A DNA stretch of 64,000 bases, taken from positions 777-64,776 of the IMG/VR virus record IMGVR_UViG_3300033049_000020; one strand, written 5' to 3'. Position numbers and translations under genes: made by a program. This DNA comes from a virus. Shown one piece after another: positions 1 to 9,811 of the stretch. The notes under the pieces were generated by a model that was given only the letters and a program-made list of their open reading frames with translations, searched no databases and was not told the DNA's origin. Within the stretch, counting starts at the first letter, position 1. Every line of letters begins with the position of its first letter.

Positions 1-1
1 A

Positions 2-82
2 GACCACTTAAGATTGGGTGAAATAAAAGGATTGGATGCTTTACTTGACTATGGAAATGGTTATTTTAGAGTAGGATTATAA
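2..82 (+). CDS. 3' end of an upstream gene (partial)
   Basis: An open frame enters from the window edge and ends in TAA at 80-82, encoding 26 residues ending YFRVGL. It lies just before the tail tube gene and is probably also a tail structural gene. Too little is present to identify it. Confidence 0.6.
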   Translation, partial: DHLRLGEIKGLDALLDYGNGYFRVGL

Positions 83-89
83 AAAGAAT

Positions 90-707
90 ATGGAAAGCGA
101 TAGTAAAAAAACTGAATTAGAGGTAGAATACGTACTAATTAAGTATTTAGGAATGGATATTGAATCGGTGAATAAGTTAACTGAAAAGACTAAATATGTC
201 ATCATGGATACTCTTAAAGGTCTCATAAGTGAGGAGAGTGATATAGTTAAGTTACCACCACCTTATGAACCGAAAAGGAATAATAAATGGATGGCTAGAT
301 TCCCAGAGAAACTTGGAATCCAAGAGTGGTGGGAATCTGAATCCAATAGGCCATCAACCTTGATAGCGCCTGATGGTGGAATTAATTATGAGCCGATTAC
401 TTTTAAATTTAGAGATGCGATAGGACCGTCCACAGCGCAAGCTTTGAATCGATTGATGATTGGGATGACTGACCATATAGGTGATGTGCAATCAAAAAGA
501 ATAAAGGAAGAATTCAAGGAAGAACGAGAGAGAGGATTTGACTACGAATTACTATTAATAGACTCTGTAGGCGATATAATAGAAATGTGGTCAATTATGG
601 GGTGTAAATTGGTTAGTATTGACTACGGTAAGTTGAATATGGCTGATGACGGTATTTGTGAGATTACCATGGTGTTACAGCCAAATAAATTTATATTAAA
701 CTACTAA
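90..707 (+). CDS. tail tube protein, T4 gp19-like
   Basis: A 205-aa protein with the layout of contractile-tail tube subunits. An N-terminal segment around residues 66-90 reads KWMARFPEKLG...ESNRPS, and the C-terminal half carries LLLIDSVGDIIEMW, GCKLVSIDYG and a final ITMVLQPNKFIL strand. The family polymerises into the inner tube through which DNA passes. It sits at the head of a co-directional run of tail genes. The family call is by motif; a paralogous tube-initiator or tube-terminator role (gp54- or gp3-like) is possible. Confidence 0.72.
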   Translation: MESDSKKTELEVEYVLIKYLGMDIESVNKLTEKTKYVIMDTLKGLISEESDIVKLPPPYEPKRNNKWMARFPEKLGIQEWWESESNRPSTLIAPDGGINYEPITFKFRDAIGPSTAQALNRLMIGMTDHIGDVQSKRIKEEFKEERERGFDYELLLIDSVGDIIEMWSIMGCKLVSIDYGKLNMADDGICEITMVLQPNKFILNY

Positions 708-717
708 AAAATAAGAT

Positions 718-1641
718 ATGGCGAGTGGAACATACGGAATAAATAGACCAGCAGACATTCATCCAAGTGATTGTGAGGTGTGGGTGCATTATACCCCTAC
801 TAGGGATTCTGTGGGTAATACCACAGTTACACAATTAGACCCAGAGCAGGTACTATTACAGATAGATAATCCAAATAAGGTTAACTCTAATGTAACTGGA
901 TTTGAGGTATTTGGTGGTATGTATACATTGAAGCTACCAGTATCGGACTTTAGTACTAAAGGTATCTATACGATTATGATTAAACCTGTAGAAATTAGAA
1001 CTAGAATTGTGGATTGTGGTGTATTGGCGGCATTTGCTGACATTAAAGGATTGTTGTTTGATACAGCAGCTATTCCACCAGAGCATGTAAATAAATTTGA
1101 AAATAATAACCTTATCGGTTATAGAATTGAATATTTAAATACCGACACAAGCGTTGCTGATACAAAATTGAGAAATTTTTTCAAAGTTGTCACATCGAAT
1201 AATAGGGCTGAACCAGTTAATCAAAATCTTACGAATACTAATCAAAAAGCTATTCGTTACAACTTTAATGATAATTCTACTTTAGTATTCTGTACAGTGT
1301 CTCCAAGTTCGGCATCTAATGTAAAACCAAACATATTACCATTTATAGGTCAACCAAATCAACAAGTAATCATCACCAATACATTTTTCAACCCAATTAT
1401 GGTTGAAATAGAAATGGTTGAGCATGATATTGAAACAATTGCATATGGAATCTTTGGAAACCAAAGTAAATCACTTGAGGATGGTATTTATACTATATAT
1501 AACTTCCAAAATGAAATTTACAAGCAATATAACTTATTCGAAATTAAAGACCAATTTACTGGGAAACCACTATTCGAGGTTAGACAAGAAAGAAGTAATA
1601 TTGATTTCACTAAAGATTTTGATACTGTAACAGACATATAA
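718..1641 (+). CDS. tail-region structural protein, unknown family
   Basis: A 307-aa beta-rich protein without signal peptide or membrane segment, 10 nt after the tail tube gene and sharing TAATG with the next gene at 1641. The text suggests an immunoglobulin-like or virion fold (for example GIYTIMIKPVEIRTRIVDCGVL), but I do not recognise the family. Position between the tube gene and a very large tail protein makes a virion role likely. Confidence 0.6.
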   Translation: MASGTYGINRPADIHPSDCEVWVHYTPTRDSVGNTTVTQLDPEQVLLQIDNPNKVNSNVTGFEVFGGMYTLKLPVSDFSTKGIYTIMIKPVEIRTRIVDCGVLAAFADIKGLLFDTAAIPPEHVNKFENNNLIGYRIEYLNTDTSVADTKLRNFFKVVTSNNRAEPVNQNLTNTNQKAIRYNFNDNSTLVFCTVSPSSASNVKPNILPFIGQPNQQVIITNTFFNPIMVEIEMVEHDIETIAYGIFGNQSKSLEDGIYTIYNFQNEIYKQYNLFEIKDQFTGKPLFEVRQERSNIDFTKDFDTVTDI

Positions 1642-4379
1642 TGGCCGAAAATCCTAAAATTAAAGTAGCTGGCTATGCTCAAACAGTCTTCTATAATAAT
1701 GGACTTGAGTATAGAAATTTTTCAGATAACCTTGTTGGTAACCAACTTGCATCTGAAGGAGGACTACCCCTATTTACTTTGGGTAATTTTACGGTAACAA
1801 CAAATTTAGACCCATCAAGTAGCATTAACTATAATACTGGGTCATATGGCCAATTCTATGACTTATCAACTCTTAACGTCAATGAAGAAGAAATTGCTCT
1901 ATTATTAGAGCCTGATGGTACTACAAGACTTAGATTGGATGAGACCGACTTGTGTAATCAAGCGTACTTCGGTTCACTTACTGAATTCATAAGGGTAACT
2001 CTGGAAGAGATAATTACAACTTGGCCAGCGTCAATATATATGAATCCAGTTGTACCGTTAGATACTGGGTATTCAACAACTGCATATACAGTCACTAATT
2101 ATTCATATGATACGTTGACCAACACTTGTACGTTTAATGTTCCCTATGAGGCTGTGGTGAACCAATACGGACTTAATATCCTACAGAATGGAACCATCAT
2201 TGATACTTTTAATGAAGGCAACAGTTTACGTAATATAACTGTTAATTATGCAAGTTATATTATTGACACTCTTGATGCTACTTATGAGATACTTGATTTT
2301 AGTGGATTAACATCGTCAGATTCAGGTAGCTTATATTTCAAAGTATATGGTAACCCATTTTTTACAACAGGTAACACAGTAAATCAATTCACTACATATC
2401 ATGTTAGACCAAATAATAATGAAGTAGAAAAATTCTTTTATAACTTGAAGCCATTTGAGTCTCATTTATTAGAAACATTGAATAAACCGAAATACACCGC
2501 GACATTCAAATATGCGGTTGAGAGTGATAGTGGGATAGTTTTATTTCAAACAAAAACATTGACTTGGCCAGTAACAGATGGCTACAATTTAGACTTTAAT
2601 ACTTCAGATTATACTGAGTATGTAAATGAGCTAATTCTTATGGCTGAGAATAGTGATTTGACCAAGACCGACCTAATGGTTAGATTCCTTACAAGTGATT
2701 CTATTAGCGAATTCGATACGGTACCACGTTGTGATGGAACTGAAGAGGAAACTGCTGCTCAGAAGATGAGTAAGACATTGAAAATTTATGGTCGTGAATA
2801 TGACGACATTAAACGATATATAGATGGTATTGCATTGGCAAATACTGTAACATATGATAAGAAGAATAATACTCCTGATATTGTACTTAAAAATCTTGCT
2901 AGAACCCTTGGATGGGATTTGGTTTCTAGCGTATTGGGAAATGATATGTTAACCAATTATCTATCAGTTCCAAGGGCTAGTTATACTGGACAAAGTAGGG
3001 GATTAACTCCGATTGAGTCAGAGTACGAAATGTGGAGAAGACTTATTCTTAATAGCCCATGGATTTGGAAATCAAAAGGAACAAGGAAGGCGATTGAGTT
3101 CTTGATTAAATTCATAGGAGCACCAGATGGTCTAATGGAGTTCAATGAACACGTATATGTAGCTCAAAAAGCGTTAGATGTGAGCTTGATTCAAGAAGCA
3201 ATTGAGCTTAATGACCAAGACCCAGACCTATCACTATATAATATTGATAGTGATGGTTACCCTAAAATTAAGTCAGATACGCCACAAATGTATTTCCAAA
3301 AAGGTGGTGGTTGGTACCGACAAACTGGTGGAGCTAATGCTTCGAAATACATTTTAGAGGGTAATAATCCTCATATAGGACCGTACGATTCTGGTCAAGA
3401 ATATATTGACCAGTTCAGAGGTCTTATTCCTGATTTTTCAGCAGTAACTGTAACGGGAGTTACAGTTCAAACTGGAACAACAGTACTATTCAATAATTAC
3501 AATTTAGGAACCGTAAATAATTATACTGGAGACACTTATGTTGATTTGAGTAGTGAAGGATTTGATATGTCCGATTGTGTGGTATTAGATTCATATATAA
3601 TTTCAGACCCATCGCCAATTGCAGAAGTTACTGATTGTGGATGTGATATACCTGCTAATGACGGCTCAATACAAATTGATGTTGCATTTTCAGCCTTAAC
3701 GATTGCACCTTGTCCTAATTTATTTAGTCAAAACCCAGTAGAGCCAGATACAGGTAATGATGAGGGGTATTATACTTGGCAATATACTCAGACAGATTAT
3801 TTGGGTAACCCAGATGGATTCTATACTAATCCATACATTAATGCCGAATGCTGCTCATCAAATAGTGCCTTGGGTGTACCTGTGGAGTATGTTGATATGG
3901 AGTGGTATTTTGCAAATGGAGTATTTACAGGAAGTACCTACGAGTTGATAATTTCTGGATACACAGGATTTAACTCAGGTACAATATGTTGTAAGACAGA
4001 TATTGATGGAATATTTTTGAATGATTGTATTGCATATGCAACATGTAATTGGAGATTAACTGGGCAAACGTTTGCCCAAAACACTACACTAATTGGGAAT
4101 GATTACTATCTTATATTTGTAACACCGAATAATGAATCTAGAATCGTTTCGGCAAACGGACAAAATTGTGCAACGCCAACAGTGGCGACACCTAACATAT
4201 TAGACCCATTCACCAACTTGGTTGGTGTGGGATGTAGAATCACTGAAACTCAGTGGAATAGTCAAGAAGGAGACACTATGATATTAACGTACTTGAAGAG
4301 ACTTCAGCAGACCATTGGTTGTGCAGAAGAATACGACCCATTTACATTCCCTCCTGATATAATACTATCTGAAGAATAA
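1641..4379 (+). CDS. large tail/baseplate protein
   Basis: 912 aa. The middle (about residues 370-510) is helical and contains the stretch WRRLILNSPWIWKSKGTRK followed by AIEFLIKFIGAPDG. This resembles the region of baseplate-wedge or gpI-type tail proteins that joins a core to a C-terminal arm. The flanks are beta-rich, and the last third has many cysteines (DCGCDIP, AECCSS, GTICCKTD). The start ATG overlaps the upstream stop. A baseplate/tail-fibre network role is inferred from size, position and the central motif. Confidence 0.5.
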   Translation: MAENPKIKVAGYAQTVFYNNGLEYRNFSDNLVGNQLASEGGLPLFTLGNFTVTTNLDPSSSINYNTGSYGQFYDLSTLNVNEEEIALLLEPDGTTRLRLDETDLCNQAYFGSLTEFIRVTLEEIITTWPASIYMNPVVPLDTGYSTTAYTVTNYSYDTLTNTCTFNVPYEAVVNQYGLNILQNGTIIDTFNEGNSLRNITVNYASYIIDTLDATYEILDFSGLTSSDSGSLYFKVYGNPFFTTGNTVNQFTTYHVRPNNNEVEKFFYNLKPFESHLLETLNKPKYTATFKYAVESDSGIVLFQTKTLTWPVTDGYNLDFNTSDYTEYVNELILMAENSDLTKTDLMVRFLTSDSISEFDTVPRCDGTEEETAAQKMSKTLKIYGREYDDIKRYIDGIALANTVTYDKKNNTPDIVLKNLARTLGWDLVSSVLGNDMLTNYLSVPRASYTGQSRGLTPIESEYEMWRRLILNSPWIWKSKGTRKAIEFLIKFIGAPDGLMEFNEHVYVAQKALDVSLIQEAIELNDQDPDLSLYNIDSDGYPKIKSDTPQMYFQKGGGWYRQTGGANASKYILEGNNPHIGPYDSGQEYIDQFRGLIPDFSAVTVTGVTVQTGTTVLFNNYNLGTVNNYTGDTYVDLSSEGFDMSDCVVLDSYIISDPSPIAEVTDCGCDIPANDGSIQIDVAFSALTIAPCPNLFSQNPVEPDTGNDEGYYTWQYTQTDYLGNPDGFYTNPYINAECCSSNSALGVPVEYVDMEWYFANGVFTGSTYELIISGYTGFNSGTICCKTDIDGIFLNDCIAYATCNWRLTGQTFAQNTTLIGNDYYLIFVTPNNESRIVSANGQNCATPTVATPNILDPFTNLVGVGCRITETQWNSQEGDTMILTYLKRLQQTIGCAEEYDPFTFPPDIILSEE

Positions 4380-4388
4380 TTATATATA

Positions 4389-7300
4389 ATGGAATACGAA
4401 TATCAAGACTGTAGTGTAATATTATTGGATGCAGAATATGTAATTATAAACCTGAATCCTGACGGTAGTATTAGTACATTTTATGACACAACTCAAAACC
4501 CACTTAATCCAAACTATGTACCGTTTGAGTTAGGACAAGCTTGCTGTGAAGTAATATTAGAGCAAACTGTGGCTGCGGCTGAGTATACTGGTGTGACATA
4601 CACATGGGATGAAAATCTTCAACAATGTAAGTGGTTAGAAACTGTGGATTGTGATGTGAGGCCACCATTTAGTGTGGTACTTAACCCCACCCCAAATGGT
4701 GGCGCACTATTTGAAGTTGAGGAAGGTGAAACCTGTGTACTGGATGTACAATTCGATTACATATTTAAGTTCGATTGTCAAAACCTATTGGATGTACAAT
4801 TATCTGGTGTGACACCACAACTACTCCAACTGTATGAGGATTTAGACGACCAAATCAATCAATGTAATGCACTACAAGAGCAATTGGATGCATTATCTGG
4901 AGGTACGTTCAACTATGTAATACCATATTACCATATCTTTACGGGTGTTCTGATATCAAATCTATGTTTGACCTCTATCGGTGAGGCATTAGCACAAACG
5001 TTTGTAGTTACAGAACAAGGGCAAGAAGTGTGGGAAGAATATTTAACTACTGGTGACCCAGCTACACTAAACTTTCCAACATTAGGTCTTTTTATAATCG
5101 CCCAACAAGAATACGATGCAACTGAAGTTATTTATTACGAAGTATGTGAAGACGGTGAAGCATTAATACAAGAAACCCAAGGGTGGCTTCTGGCAACAAG
5201 TCAAGCGGAAGACGCTTTAGAGGCATGTCAGAATACTGTTACCACAATTCAAAATACAATAGACACAATATTAGCAGAAGAGGCTGAGAATTGTCTATAT
5301 GTGATAGATGCATTTGAAGATTTAGCTGTTGAAATGGCAATTGAAATTCAAAATCCTATCTCACCAAGCATTATTAGTATACCATATTCAGAAGAAATTT
5401 ATAATTCTGGGGCTGGAAACTTATTTAATTACTTAGTTAAAAACGTTCAAAACCCACTATACATAGAGGGATATAATGGAGTTACATGTACCAACGATAC
5501 GTGTGACGAGATGGCTAAGATATTGACCCAACAATTAATCAATGAAGGTGTAAGTGATGGAACATTAACGGGTTCTACCTATTTCTCTCAATATACACAA
5601 TTACTTGAACTGACTGGGGATAACCCATTCGGAGCCAACTGGTTAACATATAGTGAAACTATTACAGACCCAGCCGTAATATCTGGAATCACAGGACAAG
5701 AAATCAATCTTAGTATTAGAGTGGTTGATGCTTGTGTGGATTTTTCTATTTTGATTGACCGAATCACATTGAATAAAGTTTGCGAACGAGTTATTAATGA
5801 GGACATTTTTGTTAGTGAAAATCCAGCATTTGATATAACTAAGGTTTGTGATAATAAGAAATCATGGGTAACTATGGACGTGGAGGACGATAGGGAATTC
5901 CTATTACCATTACGAGAAACAGAATACTCAACCAATAATTCAAGATTGGTTATTAATACCAAGGAAGTTGACCTTAATCTGTCAATTACTAATGGTATTG
6001 AAACAGATGTATGGTGCTATATAACTGATAATCCATGTGTATTAGACCCATGTACTAATTCAGTCTACACTGGGCTTACAGGAACTTCATGTTGTTGTGG
6101 TCAAACACCACTAAGTGGAACTAATATCACTGGTGGAACGGTAGCATTACCACCAGTTTCAGCTATAACACCTTGTGAAAGAGTTGTCGGTCAGGTAGGA
6201 CCCGCAGGTGGAATTGTATATTGGGTGAACCCAGACGACCCATGTGAAGGTTATGAAGTGATGACTTTTGACCAATCTAGTGGAGTGACTTGGGGGGCAT
6301 TAGGTCTAGTCGGTGGTACCAGTACCGAATTTGCAACTGGTGAGGCTAATACGAACTTGATTATTGGTACGTCTACAGCCGCACAAACATGTGTAGCGCT
6401 ATCTTTTAATCTCTATAGTGATTGGTTCTTACCTAGTATTGATGACTTATTACTTATTGCGGCCAACACTAATACATTAATAACCAATGATATACACATA
6501 GCTTATTGGAGTTCTAGTGAGAGTGACCCAGATGTATTCTCGCCAGGTGCAAATGCTTGGGCACTGAAAGGTGGTAATGATGAACCTATTAAGAAGACTT
6601 TTGATGTATCACCAGCTAATATGCGTGTCAGAGCTGTAAGACATTTTGACACGAATCCATGTGGTGGTATTTCTGGTACTATTAATTTAGCGTTACTGGT
6701 TAATGGGGTAGACGAAGAATATACAGATTGCTCTTGGATATATAAATTTAATGTCATCCCTCCGTTGAGTATTGGGGATTTCAATGGTGTGTGGTTGGCA
6801 GGTATGCCAGATGATACTCTAGGGGTATTTTACCAAATAACTACTTCTGGTGGAACTGGAAGTACTATTGATTACTCAGAAGTTGTATCTAAAGAATGTT
6901 GCGAATCGTACAATCAATTGGTACAAGATTACGCTTGGGATACAGCCAAAGGTAGTTACTATACTGAGTTCAGATGGGATGCAAGTTGCGAACAATGTAA
7001 GGTAGTGAAATGTAGCGACCCACATTGTGTAGACTTTGACGACTTACTGACTTCAGAAGTATCTGGTGTCACTACAATTAAAGAATTTAATCATATACTG
7101 AGCAGTGAGTTAGTTAATGTTAGATGTAGAAAGATTAGCTCTAATTACCCAACGCTGAGAGCATTGTACGAAAGGTATATGAACTCAACTGAATATTGTG
7201 AGGCACTAAGTGCTCAATTTGATTACAGTACTATGAGTGATTTCACTGATTTAGTGGGTAATTATTGGGTTGACCTCATAGAGCAGGTAATGCCGAGTAC

Positions 7301-7595
7301 TGCGATATGGGAAGCCAACCAAATTTACGGAAACACAATATACGACCAACAGAAATTTCAATATAAGGGACACTCTCTTTTCCCATGTAGAGTTCCTCAA
7401 GAACAGTTAGTTAGTGGTTTAGAGATACGTGCAACTGGAACTGTTGATGTGGATTTATATACGCTGACAAGGGATGGGTTGTGTGAGGCATATGAACAAT
7501 GTACTGACGTGTACTATGTTACAGGTGATTGTGGTTCGGAATTTTTAGGTACGGTGATAGACCCTAACAATCCTGTTACAATAATTGGTAACTAA
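4389..7595 (+). CDS. giant tail adhesin with DUF1566 (Lcl C-terminal type) domain
   Basis: 1068 aa, rich in Cys, Thr and acidic residues. Residues about 600-753 match the DUF1566/Lcl_C pattern: GPAGGIVYWV, then SDWFLPSIDDLLLI, then AYWSSSES, then NMRVRAVRHF. That domain occurs in bacterial surface lectin-like proteins. Many CC/CxC pairs (QACCEV, TSCCCGQ, SKECCESY) could form disulfides or bind metal. Position among tail genes suggests an exposed host-binding fibre or baseplate protein. The domain call is fairly secure; the function is inferred. Confidence 0.6.
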   Translation: MEYEYQDCSVILLDAEYVIINLNPDGSISTFYDTTQNPLNPNYVPFELGQACCEVILEQTVAAAEYTGVTYTWDENLQQCKWLETVDCDVRPPFSVVLNPTPNGGALFEVEEGETCVLDVQFDYIFKFDCQNLLDVQLSGVTPQLLQLYEDLDDQINQCNALQEQLDALSGGTFNYVIPYYHIFTGVLISNLCLTSIGEALAQTFVVTEQGQEVWEEYLTTGDPATLNFPTLGLFIIAQQEYDATEVIYYEVCEDGEALIQETQGWLLATSQAEDALEACQNTVTTIQNTIDTILAEEAENCLYVIDAFEDLAVEMAIEIQNPISPSIISIPYSEEIYNSGAGNLFNYLVKNVQNPLYIEGYNGVTCTNDTCDEMAKILTQQLINEGVSDGTLTGSTYFSQYTQLLELTGDNPFGANWLTYSETITDPAVISGITGQEINLSIRVVDACVDFSILIDRITLNKVCERVINEDIFVSENPAFDITKVCDNKKSWVTMDVEDDREFLLPLRETEYSTNNSRLVINTKEVDLNLSITNGIETDVWCYITDNPCVLDPCTNSVYTGLTGTSCCCGQTPLSGTNITGGTVALPPVSAITPCERVVGQVGPAGGIVYWVNPDDPCEGYEVMTFDQSSGVTWGALGLVGGTSTEFATGEANTNLIIGTSTAAQTCVALSFNLYSDWFLPSIDDLLLIAANTNTLITNDIHIAYWSSSESDPDVFSPGANAWALKGGNDEPIKKTFDVSPANMRVRAVRHFDTNPCGGISGTINLALLVNGVDEEYTDCSWIYKFNVIPPLSIGDFNGVWLAGMPDDTLGVFYQITTSGGTGSTIDYSEVVSKECCESYNQLVQDYAWDTAKGSYYTEFRWDASCEQCKVVKCSDPHCVDFDDLLTSEVSGVTTIKEFNHILSSELVNVRCRKISSNYPTLRALYERYMNSTEYCEALSAQFDYSTMSDFTDLVGNYWVDLIEQVMPSTAIWEANQIYGNTIYDQQKFQYKGHSLFPCRVPQEQLVSGLEIRATGTVDVDLYTLTRDGLCEAYEQCTDVYYVTGDCGSEFLGTVIDPNNPVTIIGN

Positions 7596-7597
7596 CG

Positions 7598-7606
7598 ATA
7601 TTTATA
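7598..7606 (+). promoter_or_regulatory. ATATTTATA leader motif
   Basis: One copy of a sequence recurring 15-45 nt before many start codons in this window, here 4 nt before the ATG at 7610. Its recurrence suggests a phage-specific promoter element. The short distance here would leave almost no leader, so this copy may also act as an upstream A/T translation enhancer. Confidence 0.35.
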
Positions 7607-7609
7607 TAC

Positions 7610-7855
7610 ATGCTTAAACTATTAAAACCAATACAAGGATTCATTTATCTACCCGATAGTGGTTCAGTTAAATTTACAAAGAATATTGACGGAGCATTCG
7701 GTGAGGGTGACTATTTTAAAGTATTTAACTGGGTAGTTTTTCAACAAGACTTTAGTCGAGCTATAGACGATAATATAGAATTGTCGGTTCCAAATCGATT
7801 TGGATTACAGACTAATAGTAATAAAAGTTACATAAATTTAGAGATTGATTACTAA
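7610..7855 (+). CDS. small tail-region protein, unknown
   Basis: 81 aa (MLKLLKPIQGFIYLPDSGS...), no recognised motif. It sits between two very large structural genes and overlaps the next ATG by one base (TAATG), so it is translated with them. A minor tail component or assembly factor is possible. Confidence 0.6.
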   Translation: MLKLLKPIQGFIYLPDSGSVKFTKNIDGAFGEGDYFKVFNWVVFQQDFSRAIDDNIELSVPNRFGLQTNSNKSYINLEIDY

Positions 7856-9756
7856 TGCGTTACCAAGAGAAAATATATTTACAAACTAATGTTGAATGTC
7901 TTAGAAATAGGAACATCTACAACGTTAATTGTAGTTCTGATATCGATGTATTCACTCCTCCTACGGTTAGTCTAACGCCAGAGATTGCCAGTGGTAATAC
8001 CTGTGTAGCTAAAACTATAGAGTTTTCTGGAATATCATATGATATAATATTGAACGCAGCCATATCTGCCTGTACTTCAGCTAGCACTTGTCTAGATACT
8101 GTAACGTGGGAATTGAGTGTAGCCGAAGATAGTACAGAGGTATATACTAATACTTTTTGGACTGGTACAACGGTAACTGGTGGCACTCCGCAAGATGCCA
8201 CATTAGAACAACAGTTAGGTATTGCATTTACAAGTTTAGGTTATACATTTAGTAATAATGGGTTAGAATTTACGGTTTCAAAACCATACGGTGTAGCGTT
8301 ATTAGATATTTCGTTATGTCTTGATATTGAACTCAGTACGTCTGGTACCTGTTCGGCTACTACCGCTTGTAGTGTTACTTGTGTAACCATTGCATCACAA
8401 CCATATCCTACCATTAATTCTGGTACAACTGGTGTGATAATTGTTAATGAAGAAGTTACTGGTGATGTGGAGTTAGTATTTGACGTTATATTCTCTGATT
8501 CAGACCCATTCGCTAATGATTACGCTATGAGGTATCGATATGAAATTTATCGATTTGATGATGTGGTTACAAGGACATTTCATAAACCATTGGTGGATGG
8601 TAATGGTTTATACGATAAGAATGATATAGTAGGTCAAGGATTCCCAATAAGTGCTAACACTAAAACAATAGAAATTGATGGTGATTACATAGTTAAGAGT
8701 TATTTCCTAACCGATGTACAAACTAAATATAGAAACGAATTGGGTGATACTTGGGATACTGTATTCCAAGATAATACTGGCACTGCTGGATTATATAGAA
8801 GAGAATTTGACAATTATTTTGTGGTCAATTATAGTGCATCTACACCATACTTTACCCAAAGCAATACTAACACCGCAGGTCTTGGTACGTTAGTGGTCAT
8901 TGGATATGAAATTGATGGAACTACGAACACATTTAATCTTGGTAATGAGATTAATGGAGATGTAATAGTTGCATTGAATGGTATTACTTTGGCCAGAAAA
9001 TTAGACTATACTTTGAGTGCGATTACAACACAGATAATGACACCTCCAGTTGACCAAACATTGGACTTAGAGATGACATTATTATCTCCGTCAGTTAGTG
9101 GTGACGTATTGACCTATGCTTATGTAGCTACTGGTAACTACGAGAGATTGACTAACGATGTGATTAACATCATTAATCCGATAACTTCAGGCGCAACTGA
9201 CGGACAAGGTATTAACGATGTATATTACAATACAACAGAGGGTATGTATGAATTATATACTAGAATGACACCAGATGACGCTAATGATATTTATATTACC
9301 ATTAATGGTGTAACACTATTAAACGGAATAGACTACTATCAATCCAACACCAATCTAAGTAGAATAATACTGACTGGTGACATCTTCGTTGGTGACATCA
9401 TTAACATTTATTATGGGTCGTTGGCAAGTATTAGAGATGATATCTATTCTAGACAACAAAGAATACCATGGGTAATAGGAAGACCACCAACAAGAGTGAA
9501 TGGTATATTTACATTAGAGGTAAGTACCGATGAGGCATTCTCGACCATAACCCAAACAGCCACAACTAATTACGTTGTTGGTAGTATAAATTATGATGTT
9601 GATATTACCTTCAGTGGTACAGTTGGTACCACATACTATTACAGAGTTAAAAACACCAAAAACTATGAAAGTATGTGTGGTGATATTATTACAAGCATAA
9701 CTTATAGTGAGATAGTACCAGTAGATATTAGAACTAATTCAATTAATTCTTACTAA
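7855..9756 (+). CDS. tail structural protein, beta-rich
   Basis: 633 aa, Thr/Ser/Asp-rich and beta-rich, with a cysteine-containing N-terminal half and fibronectin- or Ig-like repeats near the C-terminus (GTTYYYRVKNTKNYES). No catalytic motif is visible. It is translationally coupled to the 81-aa gene and followed by the paralogous fibre pair. Called structural from context, length and composition only. Confidence 0.55.
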   Translation: MRYQEKIYLQTNVECLRNRNIYNVNCSSDIDVFTPPTVSLTPEIASGNTCVAKTIEFSGISYDIILNAAISACTSASTCLDTVTWELSVAEDSTEVYTNTFWTGTTVTGGTPQDATLEQQLGIAFTSLGYTFSNNGLEFTVSKPYGVALLDISLCLDIELSTSGTCSATTACSVTCVTIASQPYPTINSGTTGVIIVNEEVTGDVELVFDVIFSDSDPFANDYAMRYRYEIYRFDDVVTRTFHKPLVDGNGLYDKNDIVGQGFPISANTKTIEIDGDYIVKSYFLTDVQTKYRNELGDTWDTVFQDNTGTAGLYRREFDNYFVVNYSASTPYFTQSNTNTAGLGTLVVIGYEIDGTTNTFNLGNEINGDVIVALNGITLARKLDYTLSAITTQIMTPPVDQTLDLEMTLLSPSVSGDVLTYAYVATGNYERLTNDVINIINPITSGATDGQGINDVYYNTTEGMYELYTRMTPDDANDIYITINGVTLLNGIDYYQSNTNLSRIILTGDIFVGDIINIYYGSLASIRDDIYSRQQRIPWVIGRPPTRVNGIFTLEVSTDEAFSTITQTATTNYVVGSINYDVDITFSGTVGTTYYYRVKNTKNYESMCGDIITSITYSEIVPVDIRTNSINSY

Positions 9757-9811
9757 TATTGTTTACTTATCACTATTTATAATTAAACTAAGTTAATACT
9801 GAAATAAAGAC

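Noticed and set aside
5588-5962. 124-aa minus-strand open frame inside the adhesin gene
   Set aside because: Antisense to a long, well-composed coding frame; Ser/Leu-rich shadow with no leader motif. The same holds for minus-strand frames at 6503, 7917, 10846, 21553, 21826, 22738 and 24665.
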